A DNA stretch of 64,000 nucleotides from Malus domestica (Eukaryota > Streptophyta > Magnoliopsida > Rosales > Rosaceae), in contig NC_091673.1 in NCBI RefSeq assembly GCF_042453785.1, positions 3,417,501 through 3,481,500 on the forward strand, read 5' to 3'. The first letter of the stretch is position 1, and each line of letters opens with the position of its first letter. Positions 1 to 8,862 of the stretch are shown here, piece after piece. The notes under the pieces are model-generated. The model saw only the letters and a list, made by a program, of their open reading frames with translations, did not search any database and was not told the DNA's origin. The position numbers and the translations under genes were made by a program.

Positions 1-143
1 TTATTGCTTCCCATTATGAGCATATCATCCACATACAAGCAGACAATAACATAAGTTTTATCATTACTCTTAATGCAGACACATTTATCAGATTCATTTA
101 TTTTGAACCCATGTGTCAACAAAATATGATCAAATTTCTCGTG

Positions 144-977
144 CTATTGTTTTGGTGCTTGTTTAAGTCCATATAATGACTTAACTAATTTGCACACTTT
201 GCTTTCTTGTCCTTTAAGCACAAATCCTTCAGGTTGTTCCATGTATATTTCTTCATCTAGTTCTCCATTTAAAAATGCTGTTTTTACATCCATTTGATGT
301 ATATCAAAGTTGTATACAGCCGCAATCGCTATTAACGTCCTAATTGACGTTATGCGAGAAACTGGAGAATAGGTGTCGAAATAATCCAACCCTTCTTTTT
401 GGTGATAACCTTTGGCTACTAAACGTGCCTTGAACTTATCAATGGTTCCATCCGCCTTAAGTTTCTTCTTGAAAATCCATTTATGGCCAATTGGTTTACT
501 ACCGGGAGGTAAATCAACCAATTCCCATGTGTTATTTTCCATAATGGATTCCATTTCACTTTTCATTGCTTCCTTCCATAAAGGAGCCTCAGAAGAAGAC
601 ATTGCTTCTTTAAAAGTTCTAGGTTCATTCTCGGATAAGAAAGCAATGAAATCTGGTCCAAAGTTTTTAGAAACTTTGATTCTTTTTCCTCTTCTTGGTT
701 CCACATCATTTCCTTGGACACCAGAAGAAGAGGCTTCATCATGACTATGATCATGAACCCTCTTTGTATTAGAACCAGATTCCTTTTCTTTGTAAGGGAA
801 TATATCCTCAAAGAATTCTGCATCTGCTGATTCTAATATAGTGTTAACATGTATGTCAGAAATCGAAGATTTCACAACAAGGAACCTATAAGCAGCACTA
901 TTATTTGCATATCCAATGAATACGCAATCAATAGTTTTAGGTCCTAGTTTCGTTCTTTTTGGTAACGGAACTTGCAC
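144..977 (-). pseudogene. copia Pol segment: linker and N-terminal reverse transcriptase
   Basis: This 277-codon open segment is in frame with the upstream integrase piece. The N-terminal third is the variable copia linker (capsid-contact motif IDCVFIGYA). The RT starts at about residue 120 with WKEAMKSEMESI and includes KWIFKKKLKADG, KARLVAKGYHQKEGLDY and the first catalytic Asp in QMDVKTAFLNGELDEEIYM. A TAG after GLKQAPKQ closes the frame near 146, although RT-like coding continues to the window edge with the YVDD box. It cannot encode a complete enzyme. Confidence 0.8.
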
Positions 978-992
978 CTTTGCTAAGCAACC

Positions 993-2144
993 CTACACTT
1001 TGAGGGTTTTATAAGTGGGTTTATGTCCTTTCCATATCTCATAAGGTGACTTGTCAATCTTTTTTAGAGGAACCTTATTTAATATGGTATTTGCAGTAAG
1101 TAAAGCTTTACCCCACAAACTGTGTGGAAGCCCAGAACTATTTAACATGGAATTAATCATATCTTTGAATGTTCTATTTTTTCTTTCGGCAACACCATTT
1201 TGTTGTGGTGTGTATGGAGCCGTTGTTTGATGTATAATTCCATGTTGTGCACAAAAATCTGAGAAGGCAGTAGACTCATACTTTCCTCCTCTATCAGATC
1301 TAAGTGCTTTGATTTTTCTCTCAAGTTGATTTTCAACTTCGGCTTTATATGTCTTAAACATATTCAAAGCTTCGTCCTTGCTATGAATCAAATAAACATA
1401 GCAATACTTACTGCAATCATCAATGAAAGTAACATAATAATTCTTTCCTCCACGACTTGGTGTGGATTTAAAGTCACAAAGATCACTATGAATTAATCCA
1501 AGTAATTCATTTGATCTTTCCAAAATTGACTTTCTCGTTTGCCTAGCAAATTTTGATTCAGTACATGTTTCACACTTATGATTAAAATTAATGTCGAATT
1601 TAGGTAATAATTCTAATTTAACCATTCTATGCATAGAACGAAAATTAACATGTCCTAATCTAGCATGCCAAATATTAGAAGACTCAACAATATAAGTAGA
1701 AGCATTTATTTTATTAGCATCATCAATGGCAATTACATTAAGTTTCACAAGGCCATCAGCCACATAACCCTTTCCAACAAACATCCCACCCTTGGTAAGT
1801 ACAAATTTGTTGGATTCCATTACAAGTTTAAAGCCCTTAGCAATTAGAATTGGTCCAGAAACCAAGTTCCTCCTCATTTCAGGAACATGCAGCACATTCA
1901 GCAAGGTCAAACTTTTCCCAGATGTGAATTTGAGTACCATCTTGCCATATCCCTCCACCGCAGATGAGGCAGAATTGCCCATATACAACTTTTCTCCAGG
2001 GGCAGCAGGGTGATATTCTGTGAACAGATTTCTGTCAGCGCAGATGTGCTTTGTAGCACCAGTATCCATCAACCATTCACTCACATTGGAGACCATGTTA
2101 ACCTCGGACACAACAGCAGCCAATTCTTCATCGGTGATTGCCAT
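993..2144 (-). pseudogene. copia Gag-Pol segment: protease, GAG-pre-integrase, integrase
   Basis: This is a 383-codon open segment of the decayed copia element. Protease DTG is at about residues 27-29, the GAG-pre-integrase at about 155-195 (WHARLGHVNFRSMH), and the integrase catalytic core at about 215-370 with D, D and E visible. The open frame continues upstream of the first ATG into the CCHC zinc knuckle, so the listed start is only a frame convenience. It ends at a TAG located in the stretch just after the integrase, and the same frame continues afterwards as 144-977. This is a coding relic, not a host gene. Confidence 0.8.
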
Positions 2145-2270
2145 GTTAGCATAGTTGTTGTTGTTTCCGTGGCCATGATTTCTATCCTTGCGATGATAAC
2201 AATCTTGTGCCTTGTGACCAGATTTGCCACATACATAGCAGGCGCCCTTAATCTATCCTCCTCAAGAAGT

Positions 2271-2476
2271 TATTAACTACATTGCAAAAGATGAAGATTG
2301 GTACAGAGGAAGAGAAATAATTGGTAGAGAGAAAACAAGAGAGATTGTATTGATTGATTAGGAAAAATGTATACAACTGAACTTAAAGAAATGATCGCTA
2401 TACAATCCCTTATATAGTCATATAACCTAATTATAATAATACTCTTCTAACTATATTTCTGTTATATTAGCTATTA
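2271..2476 (-). repeat. 3' LTR of the 2.2-kb element
   Basis: This is a 206-bp repeat identical to 4274-4479 except at two sites. On the minus strand it is directly preceded by the purine-rich tract, which identifies it as the 3' LTR. Confidence 0.92.
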
Positions 2477-2821
2477 CTCTCCCCTCAAACTAAACTTGGA
2501 GTACCCAAGTGAAGTTTGAACTAGCCAGGTATTTGAGATTGATCTGGAACAACGAGATGAAGATGTCTGCAATGCGTCAAGAACATTGGACTGTGCAATC
2601 CTTTTGTAAATATATCTGCAATTCCTAGTATGAAGCTAAACACTGCAGGAAACCCCAAACCCCTGTCTCTTACAATTTGGAGCAGTGGATGATAGTCTTG
2701 AGTTGTTGACATTAAGGCACTGTGACTGGACCCTTTTTTTTTTTGGAACCTCTGGTTTGCTGCAAACTTGTGACATGCTTCTTGAATTCCCTCGAATGCA
2801 ACCAAGAACTCACTGAATACT

Positions 2822-3112
2822 TGGAGAATGACACTCCAAGAAACCAAATTAACAAAGGAGAATGACACTTCAAGAAACTAAATCCACCAAGGAGAATGAC
2901 ACTCCAAGAAACTAAATCTACGAAGGAGAATGACACTCCTGAAATCTTCCGAACACCAAAATTAAAAAAGGAGAATGACACTCCTGAAATCTTCCAAACA
3001 CCAAAATTAACCAAGGAGAATGACACTCCAAGAAATCAAATGAACCAAGGAGAATGACACTCCAAGTAACCAAAATTAACCTAGGAGAATGACACTCCCG
3101 AGACCTAGAAAC
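2822..3112 (-). repeat. Eight-unit minisatellite with core GGAGAATGACACTCC
   Basis: Eight units of 29-45 bp (starting about 2822, 2857, 2891, 2925, 2970, 3015, 3049 and 3084) all begin with the 15-base core, whose ends GGAG and CTCC are mutually complementary. Two spacer types are present: short AAGAAACnAAATnnACnAA units, and longer units with GAAATCTTCC. The array is internal to the 2.2-kb LTR element. Confidence 0.9.
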
Positions 3113-4273
3113 AAAAAAAAAAAGAAACTTCATCACAAATCTTCAAGAATTACAGTATCAAACCAAAAAAAAAACCAACTCCTTCTTCAATTACCAAACC
3201 CCCCAGATCACAGATACAAAATCGCAGAAATTCGCAGCTCCACCAGGTCATCAAAGTAATGGAATAGAGAACAGAACATAGATCAAATAGCACCAGAAAA
3301 GCACAGAGAGCTGATATGCAAACAACACCAAGAAGAGACCATAATCTGACAGAAAAGAAATTCCCATACGAACAGCAGAAAGAATCACCAACGAATCCAG
3401 ATTCCCACTTTATCTTCATAAATTTCTTCAACTTCCAGCCAGAAAGGATTACAGTAACCACTAATCCAAAAACAGCAACCATACCCAAAATCCCAAATCA
3501 AGAATACCAGATCCAGATGCGGAGGTGATTGCTCTGTCGCTGAAGACCCAACCGATTCGTCTGCAAAATTTGCAGCAAAGACTAACAACCTCAAATCTGC
3601 CATCATAATCTTTATCGGCACGGCCAAAATCTTCAGCTTCGAGAAACTAGCAATCAAGATTTGTATACAGCTTTCAATTAAGAGCAACGCACAAAACCTT
3701 CTTTGGCAATTGGCCCTTAACAAAGATGATATAGCAGAAAGACTTCAAGATTCAACATTCTGGCACAATTCATCAAACACTTGGAGTGCACCGAGTTGAT
3801 TTCTCCAGAAACACCCATGAACTCGAATAGAAAACTTCAACCAAAGTAGCAAATCTTCATCAAGAACAGAGCATCCATTAACATTTCAGCTGAGGTTTCA
3901 CGGTTGCGGAATACGATTCGGGGATTGGAGAGAAGGAAGGAAATTGAATCCCGGGTAAGTAATAGCTTTTGTTTCTGGAACAGAGATGAATGAAGAGGAG
4001 AGAGTCGACATCTTCCATGTGAAGGTCAAGTAATGATGCCATGCTGGTCTCCCCTTGAAACCCAAAGGAAAAATCCCAAAACTAAACAGAAAACTCTCGG
4101 CGGAAAACAAAAAAATCCAAAGATCAAACAAAAAATAAGAACTACGAATACGGAAGCATAAACGATCAAATACGCGGAAACGAAAGAAAGTAACGAAGAA
4201 AAATAGAAAGTAATGACAGAAGAGGAATCGACCACCAAGATCCATGGCGTGAGCCTTGGTGGCTCTGATACCA

Positions 4274-4479
4274 TATTAACTACATTGCAAAAGATGAAGA
4301 TTGGTACAGAGGAAGAGAAATAATTGGTGGAGAGAAAACAAGAGAGATTGTATTGATTGATTAGGAAAAATGTATACAACTGAACTTAAAGAAATGATCG
4401 CTATACAATCCCTTATATAATCATATAACCTAATTATAATAATACTCTTCTAACTATATTTCTGTTATATTAGCTATTA
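4274..4479 (-). repeat. 5' LTR of the 2.2-kb element
   Basis: This is a 206-bp repeat followed on the minus strand, one base inside, by the initiator-Met-tRNA primer-binding site at 4259-4271. It is therefore the 5' LTR. Confidence 0.92.
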
Positions 4480-4483
4480 GAAG

Positions 4484-5290
4484 TAAGGAGGAAAACCATC
4501 TGGATCAACAGACTTGGCAAAAAAATGACCGCTTTTAGCATCTGGAATACTTTTACCTCCGCAACAGCCAATATCCGTGTCCTCTTCCTTTGTATCAGTG
4601 CATGCTTCCCCGGAAATCAAATCAGTTCCAATATTATTTGTACATTCAAATTTTTCTATGGAACACCGCCGCATTATACTTAACTATAAGAATATGCGTG
4701 GATGTGTGTGTGTGTGTGTATAGCACTGGAATGAAGGCCACCTCTTCGCCATTGATGAAATTGGATTTTCACCATAAAACCAATTGGTAATATGAGAAGT
4801 AGCCCAAGATCATATAAACATATAATAAACCTTGTCCCTCACCAATGTGGGACAACTCTCAACACGCCCCGCACGTGTGACGGATTTTCAAGCCTACACG
4901 TGGACAACTAGGTGACGTAGAGCGCGTGTGGCCGTTAGGCTTCACACGTGGACAACCTTACTTTGATACCATGATGAAATTAGGGTTCCACCATAAAACC
5001 AATTGGCAATATAGAGAGTAGTCTAATATCATATAAGCACATAGTAAACTTTGTCCCTCATCAATGTGGGACAACTCTCAACAGCCATCTGAGCCATATC
5101 CAACTGTTAAATCCTTGTTTTGAGGGAAAGGCAAACCTTTAACCTCGTTGTCTTCACATCCGCAACAATTTATCTCAACTGATTCGTCGTCATGGAGTAC
5201 AAGATAACCAGAATTTGGCCCTTCTGAGGGTGGAACAGATAGTGAATGAGGGGACCTTCTATACACAGACAAAGGCTTTGTCACATACAT
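4484..5290 (-). pseudogene. DUF1262 family pseudogene psi-A, disrupted by three insertions
   Basis: Exon 1 starts at the ATG at 5288-5290 (MYVTKPLSVYRRSPHSL...) and is continuous to 5084. There it is interrupted by a TRIM (4753-5083), and it resumes at 4752 with the conserved AFIPVL region. The exon 2 start (about 4484-4611) keeps EACTDTKEEDTDIGCCGGKS, but it lacks about 20 codons present in the intact paralogue at 14291-15601. Its 3' splice AG is also changed (CCGG where the paralogue has GCAG). Exon 2 is then cut by the 2.2-kb LTR element, and only about 15 bp remain beyond it (2256-2270) before copia sequence. It is the leftmost and most damaged large member of the array. Confidence 0.88.
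4753..5083 (-). mobile_element. TRIM (terminal-repeat retrotransposon in miniature), complete, 331 bp
   Basis: Two 112-bp LTRs (4753-4864 and 4972-5083) bound a 107-bp interior. The minus-strand LTR begins TGTTGAGAGTTGTCCCACAT and ends TTTCATCA. The next bases, TGGTATCAAAG, form a primer-binding site resembling initiator Met-tRNA. A perfect 5-bp target duplication GCCAT (4748-4752 and 5084-5088) flanks it within exon 1 of psi-A. The interior repeats the motif CACACGTGGACAAC and contains a G-box-like CACGTG. There is no coding capacity, which is usual for TRIMs. Confidence 0.93.
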
Positions 5291-5295
5291 TTTTA

Positions 5296-5762
5296 GAGTA
5301 AATTGTAGTAATGGTCCTTCAACTTCAATCAAATTAGAGCAATGGTCCCTCAACTAAAAATCCATTATTATTGGTCCCTCAACTTATCAAAATGTGTAGT
5401 TATAGTCATTTTCATCAATTTGGTCAAAATTTTGTCAAAATAAGTTATGTTGGAATAACCATTTATATAATTAGGGTCCCTCACCTCATCAAAGTGTGTA
5501 ATTATGGTCATTTTTGTCAACTGCGTCAAAATTTTTGTCAAAACAAGTTATGTTGGAATGACCATTGCTACAATTAGGTTAAAGTTAAGGGATCATTTCT
5601 CCAGTTGAATTAAAGTTGAGAGACCAATGGTAATGGATTTTTAGTTGAAGGACTATAGCTGCACGTTTTGATGGGTTGAAATACCAATGATAATAGATTT
5701 TTAATTAAGAGACCATTGCTCCAATTGAATTAAAATTAATGAACCATAACTATAATTTACTC
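5296..5762. mobile_element. Foldback MITE, MULE-like, immediately upstream of psi-A start codon
   Basis: The ends GAGTAAATTGTAGTAATGGTCC and the complement of GGTTCATAACTATAATTTACTC-type sequence form imperfect terminal inverted repeats of about 70 bp. Interior sequence repeats GGTCCCTCAACT-like phrases. The flanking 9 bases (acattttta on the left, atattttta on the right) match at 8 of 9, as expected for a Mutator-type target duplication. It begins only five bases beyond the psi-A ATG, so it would displace the native 5' leader. Confidence 0.7.
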
Positions 5763-6380
5763 ATATTTTTATGATCAAATTAAAGAAGACAATGTTTAAG
5801 AAAAGAAAGACTGGATCACTTTCAAATTGTTTTGATGAAATTAGTCGGTTACAAAGAGTTTTAATTTATAGGATTCAGAAGTCAAACTTCTGAGAACATA
5901 CTTGGAATATTCTTGTGGTGTTAACTCCTAGGTTCAAGGTTTATCTAATTATACTTCACAAAGAAATTGGTAGCGTATAGAGAGCAACACTTTATTTTGG
6001 CATTCCACGATGATACAATTTTATGGATAAAAGTTACATAGAATTTTAAATTATTGACACGAGAAGTCATGATACCGAAACATATATAAGCGTGCCGTGT
6101 TATGGAAGTCTTTCTTGTAACTTCAAGTTTAAGTCATAATTATGATCAATTTTCTGATAAATTTTGTCTTGCTTGGTCGTGTGTATCAACAAGCAAAGAG
6201 TCAGAAATTGACAATTGGCAGCAAATGCCAGGAAGGTTCGTAGAAAAAGTCTTTCGCATAATGTCTGTGCCAATAGAAGTATGTAGCACCTGCTTGGAAG
6301 GTTGCATTAAGTCTTTAATTATGATTCTTTAAAGTGACAAATTATTGTTTTGGCACTTCACCACTTTGTTTAAATTCCGC
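5763..6380. other. Duplicated upstream flank of DUF1262 unit A
   Basis: No gene is seen here. The sequence matches the upstream flanks of the other array members: the TATA-containing block near 5851-5875, and the module with GACAATTGGCAGCAAATGCCAGGAAGG and TAGCACCTGCTTGGAAGG near 6210-6305. It shows that the duplicated unit includes several hundred bases of 5' DNA. Confidence 0.6.
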
Positions 6381-6427
6381 ATTCAAACGGAATGCAGCAT
6401 GCTCCGCCATGTTGACCAGGTCCTCGC

Positions 6428-7124
6428 TTCGTCGTCATGGAGTACAAAATAATCAGAATTTGGCCCTTGTGGAGCGGCAGAGAAAGTAATTGAGGAGACC
6501 TTCTATAGACAGACAGAGGCTTTGTAACATGAGTAATGTTATTCATATCATGTTTTTGTACCATATTTTCGTACCACCTGAGGTGACATCTGATGTGGAC
6601 AGTCACTTCATTTAAAAAATTTGCAAAATCCAAGGAAAAGAAGGAGAAAAACTCCTCGTATACCATAATCATCATTTAATTAACTAGTTTTTCTTAATTA
6701 TTAGTTTATTAAATAATGAACTAAATTTAAAAATCTGATTAATTCAAATGATGTGGCTGTTCACATCAAATGCCACATAAGGTGATATGAAAATGTAGTA
6801 TAAAAACATGGTATGAATAGTATTACTCTATTTTTATCTCACATTTCTATACCATCTTAGGTGGCATTTGATGTGGACAGCCACATCAATTGAAAAATTT
6901 GCAAAACCCAAGGAAATGAAGGTGAAAGACTCCTCGTATACCACAATCATCATTTAATTAACTAGTTTTTCTTAATTATTAGTTTATTAAATAATGAATT
7001 AAATTTAAAAATATGAATAATTCAAATGATGTGGTTGTCTATATCAAATGCTACCTAAGGTGATATGAAAATGTGATACAAAAATATGGTATAAATAGCA
7101 TTACTCTTGTAACATACATTTTTA
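6428..7124 (-). pseudogene. DUF1262 pseudogene psi-B, exon 1 remnant split by a MITE
   Basis: Minus-strand sequence 6428-6530 reads as the start of exon 1 (VTKPLSVYRRSPQLLSLP...) but is frameshifted after LSLP and ends near the GYLVLHDD region. The start codon lies on the far side of a 576-bp MITE, around 7113-7124. The remainder of exon 1, the intron and exon 2 are missing. Beyond 6428 the sequence switches directly to upstream flank of the neighbouring unit, so most of the gene was removed by deletion or unequal exchange. Confidence 0.8.
6531..7106. mobile_element. Composite MITE with 9-bp target duplication in psi-B start region
   Basis: The ends GAGTAATG...CATTACTC are inverted, and the flanks carry a perfect 9-bp duplication TTGTAACAT (6522-6530 and 7107-7115). 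Internally two copies of the same MITE of about 290 bp lie head-to-tail (6531-6828 and about 6836-7106), sharing the block with CTCGTATACCA and CATCATTTAATTAACTAG. The 9-bp duplication and long terminal inverted repeats point to the Mutator superfamily. It has no coding capacity. Confidence 0.8.
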
Positions 7125-7389
7125 AGAAGACAACGTTTAGGAAAATAACCATCGGTTCGCTTTCAAAATGGTTTGATGAAATTACTTGATTACAAAGAGG
7201 TTTGATTTATAGAAATTCAGGAAGTCAAACTTCTGAAAAGGCACGTATAACCTTTGCACGTTATATCCTTGGTTTATGGTTTAGCTTCTTGTAATTCAGA
7301 AAACTGTTTGCTCATGATAATTTTTAAGAAGTTGGTTGTATATGAAGAGAAATTTATATGAAAGAATATTTTTTATCTGCTTCTACATA
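7116..7389. other. Upstream flank of psi-B
   Basis: This sequence is homologous to the promoter-proximal region of the intact gene at 14291-15601, including the minus-strand TATA block near 7205-7215 and the GGAAGTCAAACTTCTGA motif. No coding sequence is seen. Confidence 0.55.
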
Positions 7390-8171
7390 TTTGAGAAGAT
7401 TCTTGATCACCCTAATTTATTTCCTCTTCTCTCTCTTCCCCTCTCCTCAGTCTTTCTCAGCAGCCGCCCCCGCTTGACCAAAACGCTCTCACCCACACCA
7501 TCCTCTCCAATACCCACCACCACCACCGTCTCTCCTCCCTCCTATCCTCCCCCATACTCTTCTATCTCACCCTCCACCGCCTCAACTCACTCCCCCTCAT
7601 CCACAAGACTCTCCTCATCGCCAACCACGCTCTCTCTCATCCTTCTTCCCTGTCGTTCGTGGTTGTTCACCAAATCCTCGCTGACAAATGCCCTGGGGAA
7701 TAAGGGTCTACCGTTCACACCAATCCAAGCAATCAATTTTTGACTCGCAACCCTAAATTGGTCTACAACATTTGCATAAAGAAGGGTCTGCCGTTCCAGG
7801 ACTCGTTTCGTAAGAACATGACTCGGCCTGGTGTTCCACTCGGGTATGCAGTGTGTAAGGGCGGTGTCGTGGTGGTGGTCAAGGTGTAAGGAGTCGGCGG
7901 AGGAGAAACAAAGGAGAGGGTGCGCTACTGGTGGAAGGTGCAAGGGTATTATGGGTAGAAATGTTTGATTCCAGAAAGAGGCTTCTTCCGGGAATTTAAT
8001 TACCATCTCCATGTAGGTAATTGAATTCCAGAAGATTAAGGAATTCGATTCCAGATTTTAAGTGGGTCCCACTTACTTTTTCATTCCCTACATGTTAGTA
8101 AACTCCGGAATGTTTCGGAAGGAATGCGATTCCGTTTCTTTCCATTCCATTCCCCCTTTGGTAAACACGCC
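7390..8171 (+). other. Insertion carrying an unidentified gene fragment
   Basis: Neighbouring duplicated flanks lack this segment. Unit sequence resumes at about 8172 (TTAGTCTAGTGCTGATAAT). The right end reads GGAATGG...CCCTTTGGTAAACACGCCC, a transposon-like terminus on the opposite strand. Within it, about 7455-7690 on the plus strand stays open and codes a plausible globular stretch (HRLSSLLSSPILFY, HKTLLIANHALSHP, SFVVVHQILADKCPG), with a stop after PGE and further protein-like sequence to about 7850. C-rich composition contrasts with the surroundings. I do not recognise the source gene. A captured exon inside a non-autonomous transposon is the likely explanation; the left terminus was not located. 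Confidence 0.4.
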
Positions 8172-8274
8172 CTTAGTCTAGTGCTGATAATTTTGTCTTA
8201 TTCTTATCATTGGTTGGAAAAATTCTTTCTGCATAACGCTTGTGGTTCTTCCATCGTTTATAGCACCTACTTGG

Positions 8275-8540
8275 TGATGAAATTGAGGTTCCACCATAAA
8301 ATCAATTGACAATATGGGGAGTAGCCTAATACTATATAAGCACATGGCAAACTTTGTCTCTCATCGATGTAGGACAACTCTCAACATGCCCTCCGCACAT
8401 GTGGCGGATTTTCAAGCCTACACGTGGATAACAACAGGGTGACATGGACCATAAAACCGATTGACAATATGGGGAGTAACCCAAGACCATATAAGCACAT
8501 AACAAACTTTGTCTCTCATCAATGTGGGCAACTCTCAACA
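8275..8540 (-). mobile_element. TRIM, second copy, internally deleted
   Basis: One complete 112-bp LTR (8275-8386) and a truncated second LTR (about 8450-8540) match the TRIM at 4753-5083. A deletion removed the primer-binding-site side of the interior and about the first 18 bases of the second LTR. The 5-bp target duplication CTTGG is intact (8270-8274 and 8541-8545). It is inserted in the TAGCACCT..CTTGGAAGG flank module shared with 6290, 12796 and 16650. Confidence 0.9.
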
Positions 8541-8854
8541 CTTGGAAGGGTGCGTTAAGTCTTTAATCACAATTCTCTACAACGACAAATTATTGTTTTG
8601 GAAGTTTACCTCCAACTTCTTATTGGTTGACAGCGAATTTTTGATACGAATACCTTTCGTTAATGCAGCCGTCATCCTGACATGTGTTATTGAAGTTTGA
8701 GTTGAAATTTCATTTTATCTTGAGGGATATTCCCACATTTTTCTTACTTCTTACACATTTTTTTAATTTTCAGTCATCGAACCGAACGAATTGAATATCA
8801 AAGAACATAAATTATCAAAGAGTATGTGAAAAGTTAAAAAAAAAAAAAAGGTGT
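8541..8854. other. Duplicated flank between units B and C
   Basis: No gene is seen. The segment 8546-8640 matches the CTTGGAAGG...GACAAATTATTGTTTTGGAAG module of the other units, and the rest is AT-rich. Confidence 0.5.
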
Positions 8855-8862
8855 ATAAATAG

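Larger units (their letters stand above)
1..2255 (-). mobile_element. Ty1/copia retrotransposon fragment (Gag zinc knuckle to reverse transcriptase), decayed
   Basis: Read on the minus strand, this is a copia-order polyprotein. It has a CCHC zinc knuckle near 2200-2245, an aspartic protease with the DTG motif in WLMDTGATKHIC near 2050-2075, a GAG-pre-integrase segment, an integrase core with the D (HSDL), D (RSDRGG) and E (NGVAERKNRT) residues, and then the first part of the reverse transcriptase. The YVDD box lies at the left edge (about 20-35), and the rest of RT and the RNase H are outside the window. In-frame stops occur near 990 and near 150, so the open reading is broken into segments 993-2144 and 144-977. 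No LTR of this element is visible. The right end stops abruptly near 2255, where DUF1262 pseudogene sequence begins. It is a dead copy. Confidence 0.9.
2271..4479 (-). mobile_element. Complete non-autonomous LTR retrotransposon, 2.2 kb
   Basis: Two 206-bp direct repeats, 2271-2476 and 4274-4479, differ at only two positions by eye and are flanked by a perfect 5-bp target duplication GAAGT (2266-2270 and 4480-4484). On the minus strand the 5' LTR is followed by TGGTATCAGAGCC (4259-4271), the primer-binding site matching initiator Met-tRNA. A purine tract, GAGGGGAGAG, lies immediately before the 3' LTR (about 2477-2487). The 1.8-kb interior has no gag or pol similarity, its longest frame is about 115 codons, and it carries an eight-unit minisatellite. 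The LTR ends read TA...TA rather than TG...CA. It sits inside exon 2 of a DUF1262 pseudogene. Mobilisation must depend on proteins from another element (inference). Confidence 0.93.

Noticed and set aside
2521-3136. Minus frames rich in ECHSP and VSFSF repeats
   Set aside because: They are translations of the eight-unit minisatellite in the non-autonomous LTR element; no start, context or similarity supports a protein.
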